DNA of 5,675 nucleotides from Sediminibacterium ginsengisoli. Lineage in GTDB: Bacteria; Bacteroidota; Bacteroidia; Chitinophagales; Chitinophagaceae. A program made the translations under genes and the position numbers. Under the pieces are notes generated by a model. It worked only from the letters and a program-made list of their open reading frames with translations. It had not been told where the DNA came from and made no database searches. The stretch lies in the NCBI GenBank assembly GCA_943324415.2, contig CALPLN020000123.1, forward strand, positions 1 through 5,675, written 5' to 3'. Every line of letters begins with the position of its first letter. Within the stretch, counting starts at the first letter, position 1. Below, piece by piece: positions 1 to 5,675 of the stretch.

Positions 1-366
1 CATATCAAACCTTATATCTCTAGTGCGAGTGCCGGATTGTTAAAGCATTTTACAGAAGGTTATAGCCATGGCATTACAGTAACCTGCCCGGGTTTTTATG
101 GACCTCAGGGAAGGATGTTGAGATTGCCTTTAAAGATGCCGAATTTGGTAGATCAAATGACAAGTTTCCGTTTTGGGAATCATCATATTGCTAACTTCGA
201 AATGGAAACGAGTGCTATTTATGGCTTGTGTAATTTATTGGGGCACCAATGTTTAAGTATCAATGTCATTGTGGCCAATAGAGTGAAGAAAGAATTTAGC
301 AAGGATGGTGCAAAAGCAGTAGACCATATGATTCAAAAAAGCTTGGGCATAATTGCTGGCATTTAA
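1..366 (+). CDS. Nucleoside phosphorylase, uridine-phosphorylase-like (C-terminal part, 5' end cut off)
   Basis: The reading frame is open from the first base and ends at TAA 364-366, giving 121 residues; the start and N-terminal half lie outside the window. The family catalyses reversible phosphorolysis of nucleosides to free base and ribose-1-phosphate in the cytoplasm. Visible evidence is NFEMETSAIYGL at residues 66-77, the EME signature whose Met-Glu contacts ribose in the PNP/UDP phosphorylase family, followed by VIVANRVKKE (89-98), which resembles VIVNRTQQE of E. coli Udp. FYGPQGR (32-38) aligns with FYPGQER of E. coli Udp, so Q36 and R38 match the Gln/Arg pair that recognises uracil. 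That favours uridine over purine nucleosides, but this is inferred from remembered motifs. It is followed after 20 bp by dapF on the same strand, so probably co-transcribed. A TTG at 37 could be read as a start, but homologous sequence continues upstream of it. Confidence 0.87.
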   Translation, partial: HIKPYISSASAGLLKHFTEGYSHGITVTCPGFYGPQGRMLRLPLKMPNLVDQMTSFRFGNHHIANFEMETSAIYGLCNLLGHQCLSINVIVANRVKKEFSKDGAKAVDHMIQKSLGIIAGI

Positions 367-386
367 TCATTTAAAATTAGTACCAA

Positions 387-1166
387 ATGGATATTCAATT
401 TTCAAAATACCAAGGCACAGGCAACGACTTTGTGATTATAGACAACAGAGATGGCAATATTTCATTGTCCAATCAACAAATTGCCTTTTTATGCGACCGA
501 AGATTTGGTGTAGGTGGGGATGGATTGATGCTATTGGGAACGGCAACTGGTTATGATTTCTCCATGACTTACTACAATGCGGATGGCACAGAAGGGACCA
601 TGTGCGGAAATGGCGGTAGATGTTTAGTGCAGTTTGCGTATGACAATGGTATTGTAAAAGATCAATATTTATTCATCGCCATTGATGGCCCACACGAAGC
701 GATCATTCACCAAAATGGATGGGTGCATTTAAAAATGATTGACGTGAATGAAGTTGAAACAGGCGATCATTTTTATGTAACCAACACAGGTTCGCCACAC
801 TATGTTAAGTTAGTGGAGGGGGTAGAAAATTTTGACGTACTGACTGAAGGCAAATCCATTCGCTTCAATGATCGATTTAATAAAGAAGGCATCAATGTTA
901 ATTTTATTGAATTTCAAAAAGACCACTTATTTGTGCGCACTTATGAAAGAGGGGTAGAAAATGAAACATTTAGTTGTGGTACCGGTGTGACTGCTGCAGC
1001 CATTGCAACCCATTTACATAAAACAGGCGAACACCATGTTGCGATTCAAACATTGGGCGGCAAACTAGCTGTGAGTTTTAATCACCTTGGGGGTGGCCAT
1101 TTTAAAAATATTTGGCTTCAAGGACCTGGCACATTGGTATACAAAGGAACTATTCATCTTAAATAA
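387..1166 (+). CDS. dapF: Diaminopimelate epimerase
   Basis: This cytoplasmic, cofactor-independent epimerase converts LL- to meso-diaminopimelate, the direct precursor of lysine and of the peptidoglycan stem peptide. The 259-residue product carries all family hallmarks in order: KYQGTGNDF at 7-15 (the N-terminal GNDF motif), CDRRFGVGGDG at 36-46, NADGTEGTMCGNGGRC at 64-79 with catalytic Cys73, NTGSPHYV at 133-140, and ERGVENETFSCGTG at 187-200 with substrate-binding Glu187/Arg188 and the second catalytic Cys197. Both halves of the two-domain fold are complete. The length is slightly below the 274 residues of E. coli DapF and shows no truncation. The ATG at 387 is chosen because the conserved MDIQFSKYQG start follows immediately; the upstream sequence is A/T-rich without a Shine-Dalgarno, as expected in Bacteroidota. 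It lies 20 bp after the phosphorylase gene and 7 bp before the NUDIX gene, consistent with an operon. Confidence 0.98.
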   Translation: MDIQFSKYQGTGNDFVIIDNRDGNISLSNQQIAFLCDRRFGVGGDGLMLLGTATGYDFSMTYYNADGTEGTMCGNGGRCLVQFAYDNGIVKDQYLFIAIDGPHEAIIHQNGWVHLKMIDVNEVETGDHFYVTNTGSPHYVKLVEGVENFDVLTEGKSIRFNDRFNKEGINVNFIEFQKDHLFVRTYERGVENETFSCGTGVTAAAIATHLHKTGEHHVAIQTLGGKLAVSFNHLGGGHFKNIWLQGPGTLVYKGTIHLK

Positions 1167-1173
1167 TTAATTC

Positions 1174-1638
1174 ATGCCCTTATTCAATGTTCGCGTTTAT
1201 GGTATTTTAATTGATGCTGCAAACAGATTATTAGTAAGTGACGAATATATCAAAGGAGATTATTTTACAAAACTTCCAGGCGGTGGTTTAGAATTTGGCG
1301 AAGGCACGAGGGAATGTTTAGCTAGAGAGTATATGGAAGAGACAGGATTAACGGTTACAGTGGGAGATCATTTTTATACCACTGATTTTTTTCAAATGTC
1401 TGCCTTTAAGAAAACAGATCAGATTATTTCTATTTACTATTATGTACACTGTGACGACCTTTCTGTGATTAGAACAACCACTACCCCATTTGATTTTACC
1501 CCAGAACAAGTTGCAGACCCCAATGGTACTGCTGAATCTTTTAGATGGGTAGAATGGGAAAACCTAAGCGAAGAGACGATGCACTTGCCCATCGATAAAG
1601 TAGCCATAAAATTATTGAAGGAACAATTTTCGGTTTAA
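1174..1638 (+). CDS. NUDIX hydrolase
   Basis: This is a 154-residue protein of typical single-domain NUDIX length. The NUDIX box GX5EX7REUXEEXGU is found at residues 37-59 (GGLEFGE at 37-43, then REYMEETGL at 51-59). Glu52, Glu55 and Glu56 are the expected metal-binding acidic residues. Position 53 is Tyr where an aliphatic residue is usual. LPGG (34-37) precedes the box, and a C-terminal FRWVEWENLSEE (123-134) is the usual W-V-x-x-x-x-L segment after the fold. Members hydrolyse a nucleoside diphosphate linked to another moiety, often as housecleaning enzymes. The sequence alone does not identify the substrate. The start lies 7 bp after dapF, so translation probably follows dapF on the same mRNA. 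The stop abuts that of the convergent queuosine-transporter gene with no bases between. Family assignment is firm; the role is unknown. Confidence 0.95.
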   Translation: MPLFNVRVYGILIDAANRLLVSDEYIKGDYFTKLPGGGLEFGEGTRECLAREYMEETGLTVTVGDHFYTTDFFQMSAFKKTDQIISIYYYVHCDDLSVIRTTTTPFDFTPEQVADPNGTAESFRWVEWENLSEETMHLPIDKVAIKLLKEQFSV

Positions 1639-1643
1639 TTAAA
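1634..1643. other. Abutting convergent stop codons in a palindrome
   Basis: The forward NUDIX stop TAA (1636-1638) and the reverse transporter stop (TTA on the plus strand, 1639-1641) sit side by side, forming the palindrome TTTAATTAAA. There is no intergenic DNA, and no GC-rich hairpin with a T-tract is visible nearby, so transcripts from both sides probably run into the opposing gene before ending. Confidence 0.8.
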
Positions 1644-2424
1644 TATCGGCTTCTTCGCCCATTGCTTCTAATTTCATTTTTCGAGCGGTGTCTGCACCCA
1701 CATAATTTTCGATGCGATTTCTCATTAAATGAATTAAAGGTGTCAATACAATTGCCATGGTGAACTTGTAGATATAATTCACCACACCTACTGCTAAGAC
1801 CGTAGACCATGACCATCCATTTCCTATTTTGAAAGCGATAATGAGTACAACAAAACTATCTACCAATTGAGAAACCACCGTTGAACCAGTGGATCTTAAC
1901 CAAATCATTTTTTCTCCTGTTATTTTTTTGATCTGATGAAAGATAGTTACGTCAATCAATTGACTGACCATGAACGCAATGATACTTCCTATGATGATCC
2001 ACATCCCTTGTCCAAAAATGGCTTCAAAAGCCAATTGCATACTTGGTACCCCATTTTGCATTTTCGAATCTACCCAAAAACTAGCTGGCGCTGCAGACAT
2101 CGCTAAATAAAACATCAGGAAAGCGTAACTAATTAACGCCACTGCAATTAAGCTGATTCTTCTCACCGCTTTGGGGCCATAATATTCATTCACAATATCC
2201 GTGATGACAAATTCCAAAGGCCACAATAACACACCACAGGTTAAATTGAATGCCAATCCAGATTCCCCAAACAAAGTCAAGTTCATTGGCTTAAAACCAA
2301 AAACCGACTCTAATGAAAAGATCTTGCCCCCTATACATTCAGCGATCAAAGCGTTAGCGACAAAAAAAGCAGTGATGCCCAGGAACAATTTAGTGGGCTT
2401 GTTTTTTAATATTTGATGAATCAT
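1639..2424 (-). CDS. Queuosine precursor transporter (YhhQ/Vut_1, DUF165 family)
   Basis: This 261-residue polytopic inner-membrane protein has about six hydrophobic segments (roughly 13-30, 57-77, 90-110, 140-160, 182-200 and 208-232). Family motifs are WPLEFVITDIVNEYYG at 68-83, SQLIDVTIF at 154-162 and RSTGSTVVSQLVDS at 177-190. The repeated SQL(I/V)D pattern with buried acidic residues is characteristic of Vut_1 (PF02592). E. coli YhhQ of this family imports the queuosine precursor preQ0 (and preQ1 in related members), feeding tRNA wobble-base modification. Which precursor is taken up here cannot be told. The C-terminal tail (about 236-261) is charged and probably cytoplasmic. The ATG at 2424 gives a lysine-containing N-terminus directly before the first membrane segment. 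It lies 8 bp downstream of the small membrane-protein gene, probably on the same mRNA. No queuosine synthesis gene is visible in the window. Confidence 0.93.
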   Translation of the reverse strand: MIHQILKNKPTKLFLGITAFFVANALIAECIGGKIFSLESVFGFKPMNLTLFGESGLAFNLTCGVLLWPLEFVITDIVNEYYGPKAVRRISLIAVALISYAFLMFYLAMSAAPASFWVDSKMQNGVPSMQLAFEAIFGQGMWIIIGSIIAFMVSQLIDVTIFHQIKKITGEKMIWLRSTGSTVVSQLVDSFVVLIIAFKIGNGWSWSTVLAVGVVNYIYKFTMAIVLTPLIHLMRNRIENYVGADTARKMKLEAMGEEADI

Positions 2425-2432
2425 ACTTGTAT

Positions 2433-2720
2433 TTATATAAATAATAGGGCTATTTGAACTACTAACATACCAAGGTTAAAAATAGTTTGCCATTGAGGTA
2501 AAATAATGACTTTTTTTTGTAGGAAATGAATTAAAAGGATAAACGCAAAAATAAGGTTTACAAAAGGGGCCAATTCCAAGCCCATCACCGCAATGAATTG
2601 AGCAATATCTCGGGGAATTTTCATCCAGGTAATGAATAGAAATAGGGTCGACAGCAAGTATACCAGATTGGCGATGATTGCTACTTTTGAAATAAAGGCC
2701 AAGATGGGACTACGCTGCAT
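2433..2720 (-). CDS. Small membrane protein of unknown function (three hydrophobic segments)
   Basis: I do not recognise this 95-residue protein. Three strongly hydrophobic stretches (about 8-31, 42-67 and 78-95) suggest three membrane spans. They are joined by a short basic segment (TWMKIPRD, 31-38) and a Lys-Lys turn followed by a Pro-Gln-Trp-Gln stretch (69-78). There is no signal peptidase site, no catalytic motif and no cysteine. Two acidic residues, Asp38 and Glu49, lie at or in the second hydrophobic segment. The frame is complete from ATG 2718-2720 to TAA 2433-2435. A real gene is supported by its fit between the divergent promoter region and the transporter start 8 bp downstream, and by its strongly membrane-like composition. 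The context suggests co-expression with the queuosine precursor transporter, possibly as an accessory protein, but this is guilt by association. A run of eight A residues in the coding strand falls at Gln68-Lys70. Confidence 0.75.
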   Translation of the reverse strand: MQRSPILAFISKVAIIANLVYLLSTLFLFITWMKIPRDIAQFIAVMGLELAPFVNLIFAFILLIHFLQKKVIILPQWQTIFNLGMLVVQIALLFI

Positions 2721-2770
2721 AATGTTGATATTTACAAGTCATTAAAAGTACAAAAAAGCCTATTTAGTTG

Positions 2771-2778
2771 TAGGTTTG
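2771..2778 (+). promoter_or_regulatory. Candidate Bacteroidota -7 element for the YfhO-GT2 unit
   Basis: TAGGTTTG is a perfect match to the Bacteroidota -7 consensus TAnnTTTG. It would place the transcription start near 2783-2786 and leave a leader of only about 10-13 bases before the YfhO ATG at 2796. No TTG/TTTG -33 element is found at the usual 17-23 base spacing upstream, which lowers confidence. Confidence 0.45.
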
Positions 2779-2796
2779 TTTTACAATAAAAACCTA
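2771..2796. repeat. Inverted repeat spanning the divergent promoter and YfhO start codon
   Basis: TAGGTTT at 2771-2777 is the exact reverse complement of AAACCTA at 2790-2796, separated by 12 bases. The left arm is the forward -7 candidate and the right arm ends on the A of the YfhO ATG. Because the forward transcript should begin inside the loop, the repeat is more likely to matter as DNA (operator or paired -7 boxes) than as an RNA hairpin. Seven-base arms in A/T-rich DNA can arise by chance. Confidence 0.45.
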
Positions 2797-2815
2797 TGTT
2801 GAAAACCATCTTCAA
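2789..2815 (-). promoter_or_regulatory. Candidate reverse promoter for the small membrane protein-transporter unit
   Basis: On the reverse strand TAGGTTTT (2796-2789) matches seven of eight positions of TAnnTTTG, with a TTG (2815-2813) 16 bases upstream, one short of the usual 17-23 spacing. It would give a leader of about 60 bases before ATG 2720. A competing weak match, TACTTTTA at 2750-2743, would give a leader of about 15 bases but has no -33 partner. The choice between them is unresolved. Confidence 0.25.
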
Positions 2816-5291
2816 GTCGGCACTACCCCACCTATTGGCCATATTCGTTTTTGCTATTGTAGCAATTGTATATTGTAAACCTGCCATCGAAGGCAAAGTC
2901 TTACAACAATCGGATGTGACACAATGGAAAGGCATGGCCCAAGACGCCCTAAACTATAAAGCACAAAATGGCACAACGCCTTTGTGGACCAATAGTATGT
3001 TTGGTGGAATGCCCACTTTTCAAATTACTGGGATACCCGTTAGTCCCTATTCCATTGGTGCTTTAGATGGTATTTTTACATTGCGTTTAGCAGAGCCTGT
3101 AGGTTTGTTTTTTCTAGCTAGTCTTTGTTTTTATTTTTTAGCACAAGTACTTGGCTTCTCTACTCTAATAGGTATCATTGGCGGACTGGCTTATAGTTAT
3201 GCCACTTACAATCCAATCATTGTTGTGGTTGGACATATGACCAAGATGCATGCAATCGCTTATCTACCATTCTTTATTGGCGCTATTTTATTGATCTTTC
3301 AAAAGAAATATTACTTAGGAGCTATCTGTACCGCAATTGCAACAGCCTTGTTTGTACAAGCCAACCACTTACAAATAAATTATTATGGTCTGATCATTGT
3401 ATTGGTCATGTCCTTGTATTATTTAGTGATTTGGATTAAAGCAAAAGAATATACCCATATCCTTAAAACTGTTGGCTTTAGTTTAATTGCAGGCCTAATG
3501 GGATTGGCAGTCAATGCCATCATGTTGATGAGTACTGCAGAGTATGGCAAAGCCTCCATAAGAGGTGGCAGTGCATTGGCTACAAAGGATAGTAAAATTA
3601 CCAATACAGGGTTAAACAAAGAGTATGCATTAAGCTATAGCATGTTTTTATCAGAGCCTTTAGTTATGATGTTCCCTCATGTATATGGCGCATCAAGTGA
3701 CCCTAATTTAGTAGACCCCGCTAAATCAAAAGCCATTGAAGTGTTACAACAAATGCAACCTGAAGTTGGTCAGCAATTGCAATCTTTCTTGCAGTTTTAT
3801 TGGGGCGGGATTGGCTTCACTGCAGGTCCTCCTTATGTTGGTATCATTATCTGTTTCTTTGCATGCATCGGATTTGGAAGCAATACAAACCCAAATCGTT
3901 GGTGGATAGGTGGAGTCATCGTTTTATCTATCTTACTCGCAGCAGGATCCTACTTCGAAACTTTCAATGTATTTATTTTAGAACATTTGCCTTTGTACAA
4001 TAAGTTCCGTGCGCCAAGTATGATACTTGTAATACCCACTTTATTGATTGGTGTGTTGGCGATGTATGGTATCAATGCGACATTAAAAGCAAACAATTTT
4101 AAAAGTTTTATTGATGCGCATAAAATTGGATGGATCACGCTTGGTTTAATCTTAGTGGCCATCTTAGGCTTGTATTTTACATCTGATTTCAAATCAGAGA
4201 GTGAAAAACAGTTGATGAGTCAGATTATGCAGATTCAAGATCCTAATCAAAAAGCAGCATTTGAAACACCTGCTAGAGATATGGTCAATGCCATTGCAGA
4301 AGACCGTAAAGGTTTTATCGAATCAGACTTAACTAGAGCACTCATTTTTATGGGCATTGCCTTCTTACTCATCTTCCTATACCTTAAGCAAACGATTCAG
4401 CAAACTGTATTTATCATTGGTGTTGGTTTATTGGCATTGGTTGATCTATTCCAAATCAATGTGCAATACCTAAAGCCTAGTCAGTTTGTGGAAGCAACCG
4501 AAAATGAGAATGTATTTGCGCTAACTGCTCTTGACAATGCTTTGTTAAAAGACACAAGCAACTATAGGATTATAGATTTAAGACGTGGCGTACAAAATGC
4601 CTTTAACGAAGGAGCCATCATGGCCTACCACCACAAATTAGTAGGAGGCTACAATCCAGCTAAACTAAGTATCTACCAAGATTTAATAGAGAACCAATGG
4701 TACCGATTTCCTAACTGTTTGCCTACTTTGAATATGATGAACACCAAGTACATTATCACAGGCAATATGGCTTCGGATACAATACCGAATCCAGACGCTT
4801 TGGGGAATGCCTGGTTTGTGAAAGGTATCCAATATAAAAAAGGACCTAGAGCTGTCATGGATCACCTAAGCTTTTTCAATCCAAAAGATACCGCAGTCAT
4901 TGACGAGCAAGATAAAACAGAAGCGTTATCTGGATTACAATTGGACTCCAGTGCAAAGATTCAGCTAATAGACAATCAAAACGATGTACTATTCTATTCA
5001 GCAAAAACGAATGCCAAACAATTAGCCGTATTTAGTGAGATTTATTATCATGATGGATGGAAAGCCTATATCGACGAACAAGAAGCACCTATCCTTAAAG
5101 TCAATTATGTACTTAGAGGTTTGGTGATCCCTGCTGGAGATCATAAAGTGAGATTTGAATTTAAGCCAGCTTCTGTGACTAGGGCAAAACAAATTGCCGG
5201 TGTTGCTTCAATACTTCTTTGGATCGCCTTCATCGCATTTATTGCAATGACGATTCAGCAGTTTATCAAAAAGCAAAACTCAGCGCAATAA
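2796..5291 (+). CDS. YfhO-family polytopic membrane protein (GT-C-like, probable glycan transfer)
   Basis: This 831-residue protein has about 14 hydrophobic segments: one at 10-28, a block from 100 to 246, another from 344 to 461, two at 514-552, and a last one at 800-820. An extracytoplasmic C-terminal region (about 553-798) precedes the last span. YfhO markers are QQSDVTQWKGM at 37-47 in the first loop (Asp40 sits where GT-C enzymes often carry their catalytic acid), GGYNPAKLSIYQ at 617-628, MMNTKYII at 647-654, and YYHDGWKAYID at 750-760 leading into NYVLRGLVIPAGDH (770-783). In Gram-positive bacteria YfhO adds a sugar from a lipid carrier to lipoteichoic acid. In Bacteroidota the acceptor is not known, and the enzymatic role here is inferred. 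The ATG at 2796 fits a Lys-containing N-terminus before the first membrane span. Its stop overlaps the next gene's start. The length is usual for the phylum and no break is seen. Confidence 0.92.
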   Translation: MLKTIFKSALPHLLAIFVFAIVAIVYCKPAIEGKVLQQSDVTQWKGMAQDALNYKAQNGTTPLWTNSMFGGMPTFQITGIPVSPYSIGALDGIFTLRLAEPVGLFFLASLCFYFLAQVLGFSTLIGIIGGLAYSYATYNPIIVVVGHMTKMHAIAYLPFFIGAILLIFQKKYYLGAICTAIATALFVQANHLQINYYGLIIVLVMSLYYLVIWIKAKEYTHILKTVGFSLIAGLMGLAVNAIMLMSTAEYGKASIRGGSALATKDSKITNTGLNKEYALSYSMFLSEPLVMMFPHVYGASSDPNLVDPAKSKAIEVLQQMQPEVGQQLQSFLQFYWGGIGFTAGPPYVGIIICFFACIGFGSNTNPNRWWIGGVIVLSILLAAGSYFETFNVFILEHLPLYNKFRAPSMILVIPTLLIGVLAMYGINATLKANNFKSFIDAHKIGWITLGLILVAILGLYFTSDFKSESEKQLMSQIMQIQDPNQKAAFETPARDMVNAIAEDRKGFIESDLTRALIFMGIAFLLIFLYLKQTIQQTVFIIGVGLLALVDLFQINVQYLKPSQFVEATENENVFALTALDNALLKDTSNYRIIDLRRGVQNAFNEGAIMAYHHKLVGGYNPAKLSIYQDLIENQWYRFPNCLPTLNMMNTKYIITGNMASDTIPNPDALGNAWFVKGIQYKKGPRAVMDHLSFFNPKDTAVIDEQDKTEALSGLQLDSSAKIQLIDNQNDVLFYSAKTNAKQLAVFSEIYYHDGWKAYIDEQEAPILKVNYVLRGLVIPAGDHKVRFEFKPASVTRAKQIAGVASILLWIAFIAFIAMTIQQFIKKQNSAQ

Positions 5292-5675
5292 TGTTTGTAT
5301 CTGTTGTTATTTGTAGTTACAATCGCGCTGCTTATATCGGAGCAGCATTGGATAGCTTGTACCTTCAAACTGCATCAAAAGATGATTTTGAAGTCATTGT
5401 GGTGGACAATAATTCAAGTGATGGAACTGATCAGGTTTTCATGACATGGCGTGCAGCCAATCCGGATGGCCACTTTAATTACTCCACGGAAACTAAACAA
5501 GGTGCTTCCTTTGCTAGAAACAAAGGTGCTGCAATTGCGAAAGCAGAGTGGTTATGCTTTATGGACGATGATGCGATTGCTACACCAGACTATATCCAAA
5601 ATATCATTCGACATACGCAAAGCCACCCAACTGTGGTAGGATTTGGTGGCAAGATTATTCCAAAATATATTCCAG
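5291..5675 (+). CDS. Family 2 glycosyltransferase (N-terminal part, 3' end cut off)
   Basis: The frame opens at ATG 5291-5293 and stays open for 128 codons to the window edge. Translation gives the standard GT-A nucleotide-sugar-binding start: FVSVVICSYNRA at 2-13, VIVVDNNSSDGT at 35-46 (uridine-binding Asp39), GASFARNKGAA at 71-81 and LCFMDDDA at 88-95, which holds the metal-binding DxD-type motif. The enzyme would transfer a sugar from a nucleotide donor in the cytoplasm, probably at the membrane face; donor and acceptor cannot be read from this part. CSYNRA resembles ordinary polysaccharide-assembly GT2 enzymes rather than the PxYNE start of polyprenyl-phosphate transferases such as CsbB/GtrB. 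The start codon shares its A with the YfhO stop (TAATG), and no Shine-Dalgarno precedes it, so translation is probably coupled to YfhO. The C-terminal half and any membrane segments are not visible. Confidence 0.93.
   Translation, partial: MFVSVVICSYNRAAYIGAALDSLYLQTASKDDFEVIVVDNNSSDGTDQVFMTWRAANPDGHFNYSTETKQGASFARNKGAAIAKAEWLCFMDDDAIATPDYIQNIIRHTQSHPTVVGFGGKIIPKYIP

Noticed and set aside
37..39. TTG as the start of a short 109-residue phosphorylase
   Set aside because: The frame is open to the window edge and the family is about twice this length, so this is an internal leucine codon.
353..556. A 67-residue forward frame at the start of dapF
   Set aside because: It overlaps the end of the phosphorylase and the conserved N-terminus of DapF in another frame and has no features of its own.
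765..1377. The 12-mer GATCATTTTTAT occurring in dapF (765-776) and the NUDIX gene (1366-1377)
   Set aside because: Both copies encode Asp-His-Phe-Tyr in unrelated folds; a short A/T-rich coincidence with no further similarity on either side.
1608..1630. AAAATT / AATTTT inverted repeat near the end of the NUDIX gene as a terminator
   Set aside because: The stem is six A/T pairs only with an 11-base loop and no T-tract, and it lies within the coding sequence; too weak for an intrinsic terminator.
1541..2416. Open frames opposite the NUDIX and transporter genes (reverse 1541-1816, forward 2201-2416)
   Set aside because: They lie antisense to or straddle well-supported genes and show no recognisable motifs; they are shadows of the real frames.
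3419..4865. Several 60-80 residue open frames inside the YfhO gene on both strands
   Set aside because: All are embedded in a continuous conserved 831-residue frame and show no domain signals or start context of their own.
5451..5639. A 62-residue forward frame inside the glycosyltransferase
   Set aside because: The overlapping frame from 5291 carries all the GT2 motifs and stays open to the window edge.
5291..5675. Calling the GT2 a CsbB/GtrB-type polyprenyl-phosphate sugar transferase because it neighbours YfhO
   Set aside because: The N-terminal CSYNRA motif differs from the PxYNE start typical of that group, and the C-terminal membrane spans that would decide it are outside the window.

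Overview
The window looks like ordinary chromosomal DNA from a member of the Bacteroidota. The evidence is AT-rich coding sequence, starts preceded by A/T-rich stretches with no GGAGG-type Shine-Dalgarno, a TAnnTTTG-type -7 element in the only divergent intergenic region, and protein families typical of that phylum (a long YfhO-family membrane protein followed by a family 2 glycosyltransferase, and a Vut_1 queuosine precursor transporter). A family such as Chitinophagaceae is possible, but this is an impression and not shown by the sequence. No mobile element, CRISPR array, tRNA, rRNA or prophage gene is visible, and I see no clear sign of recent transfer.

Layout: (1) Positions 1-1638 hold a tight forward cluster. 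It contains the C-terminal 121 residues of a uridine-phosphorylase-like nucleoside phosphorylase (cut by the window edge), then dapF (diaminopimelate epimerase) after 20 bp, then a small NUDIX hydrolase after 7 bp. The spacing suggests one transcript. (2) Positions 1639-2720 hold a two-gene reverse-strand unit. An unrecognised 95-residue protein with three hydrophobic segments is followed, 8 bp downstream, by a YhhQ/Vut_1-type queuosine precursor transporter. The transporter converges on the NUDIX gene with zero intergenic bases: the two stop codons abut in a perfect palindrome. (3) Positions 2721-2795 are a 75-bp divergent promoter region with a perfect TAnnTTTG match and an inverted repeat that ends on the downstream start codon. 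(4) Positions 2796-5675 hold a forward unit: an 831-residue YfhO-family polytopic membrane protein whose stop codon overlaps the start of a GT2 glycosyltransferase (TAATG). The glycosyltransferase runs off the right edge.

Functionally, the first cluster mixes nucleoside salvage, meso-diaminopimelate/lysine/peptidoglycan precursor synthesis and nucleotide-type housecleaning. The reverse unit points to salvage of a queuosine precursor for tRNA modification, with a small membrane protein of unknown role. The last unit points to assembly or decoration of a cell-surface glycan. No gene-free stretch exceeds 300 bases. I found no convincing undescribed system. The best leads are the small membrane protein beside the queuosine transporter, the symmetric divergent promoter, and the coupled YfhO-GT2 pair.
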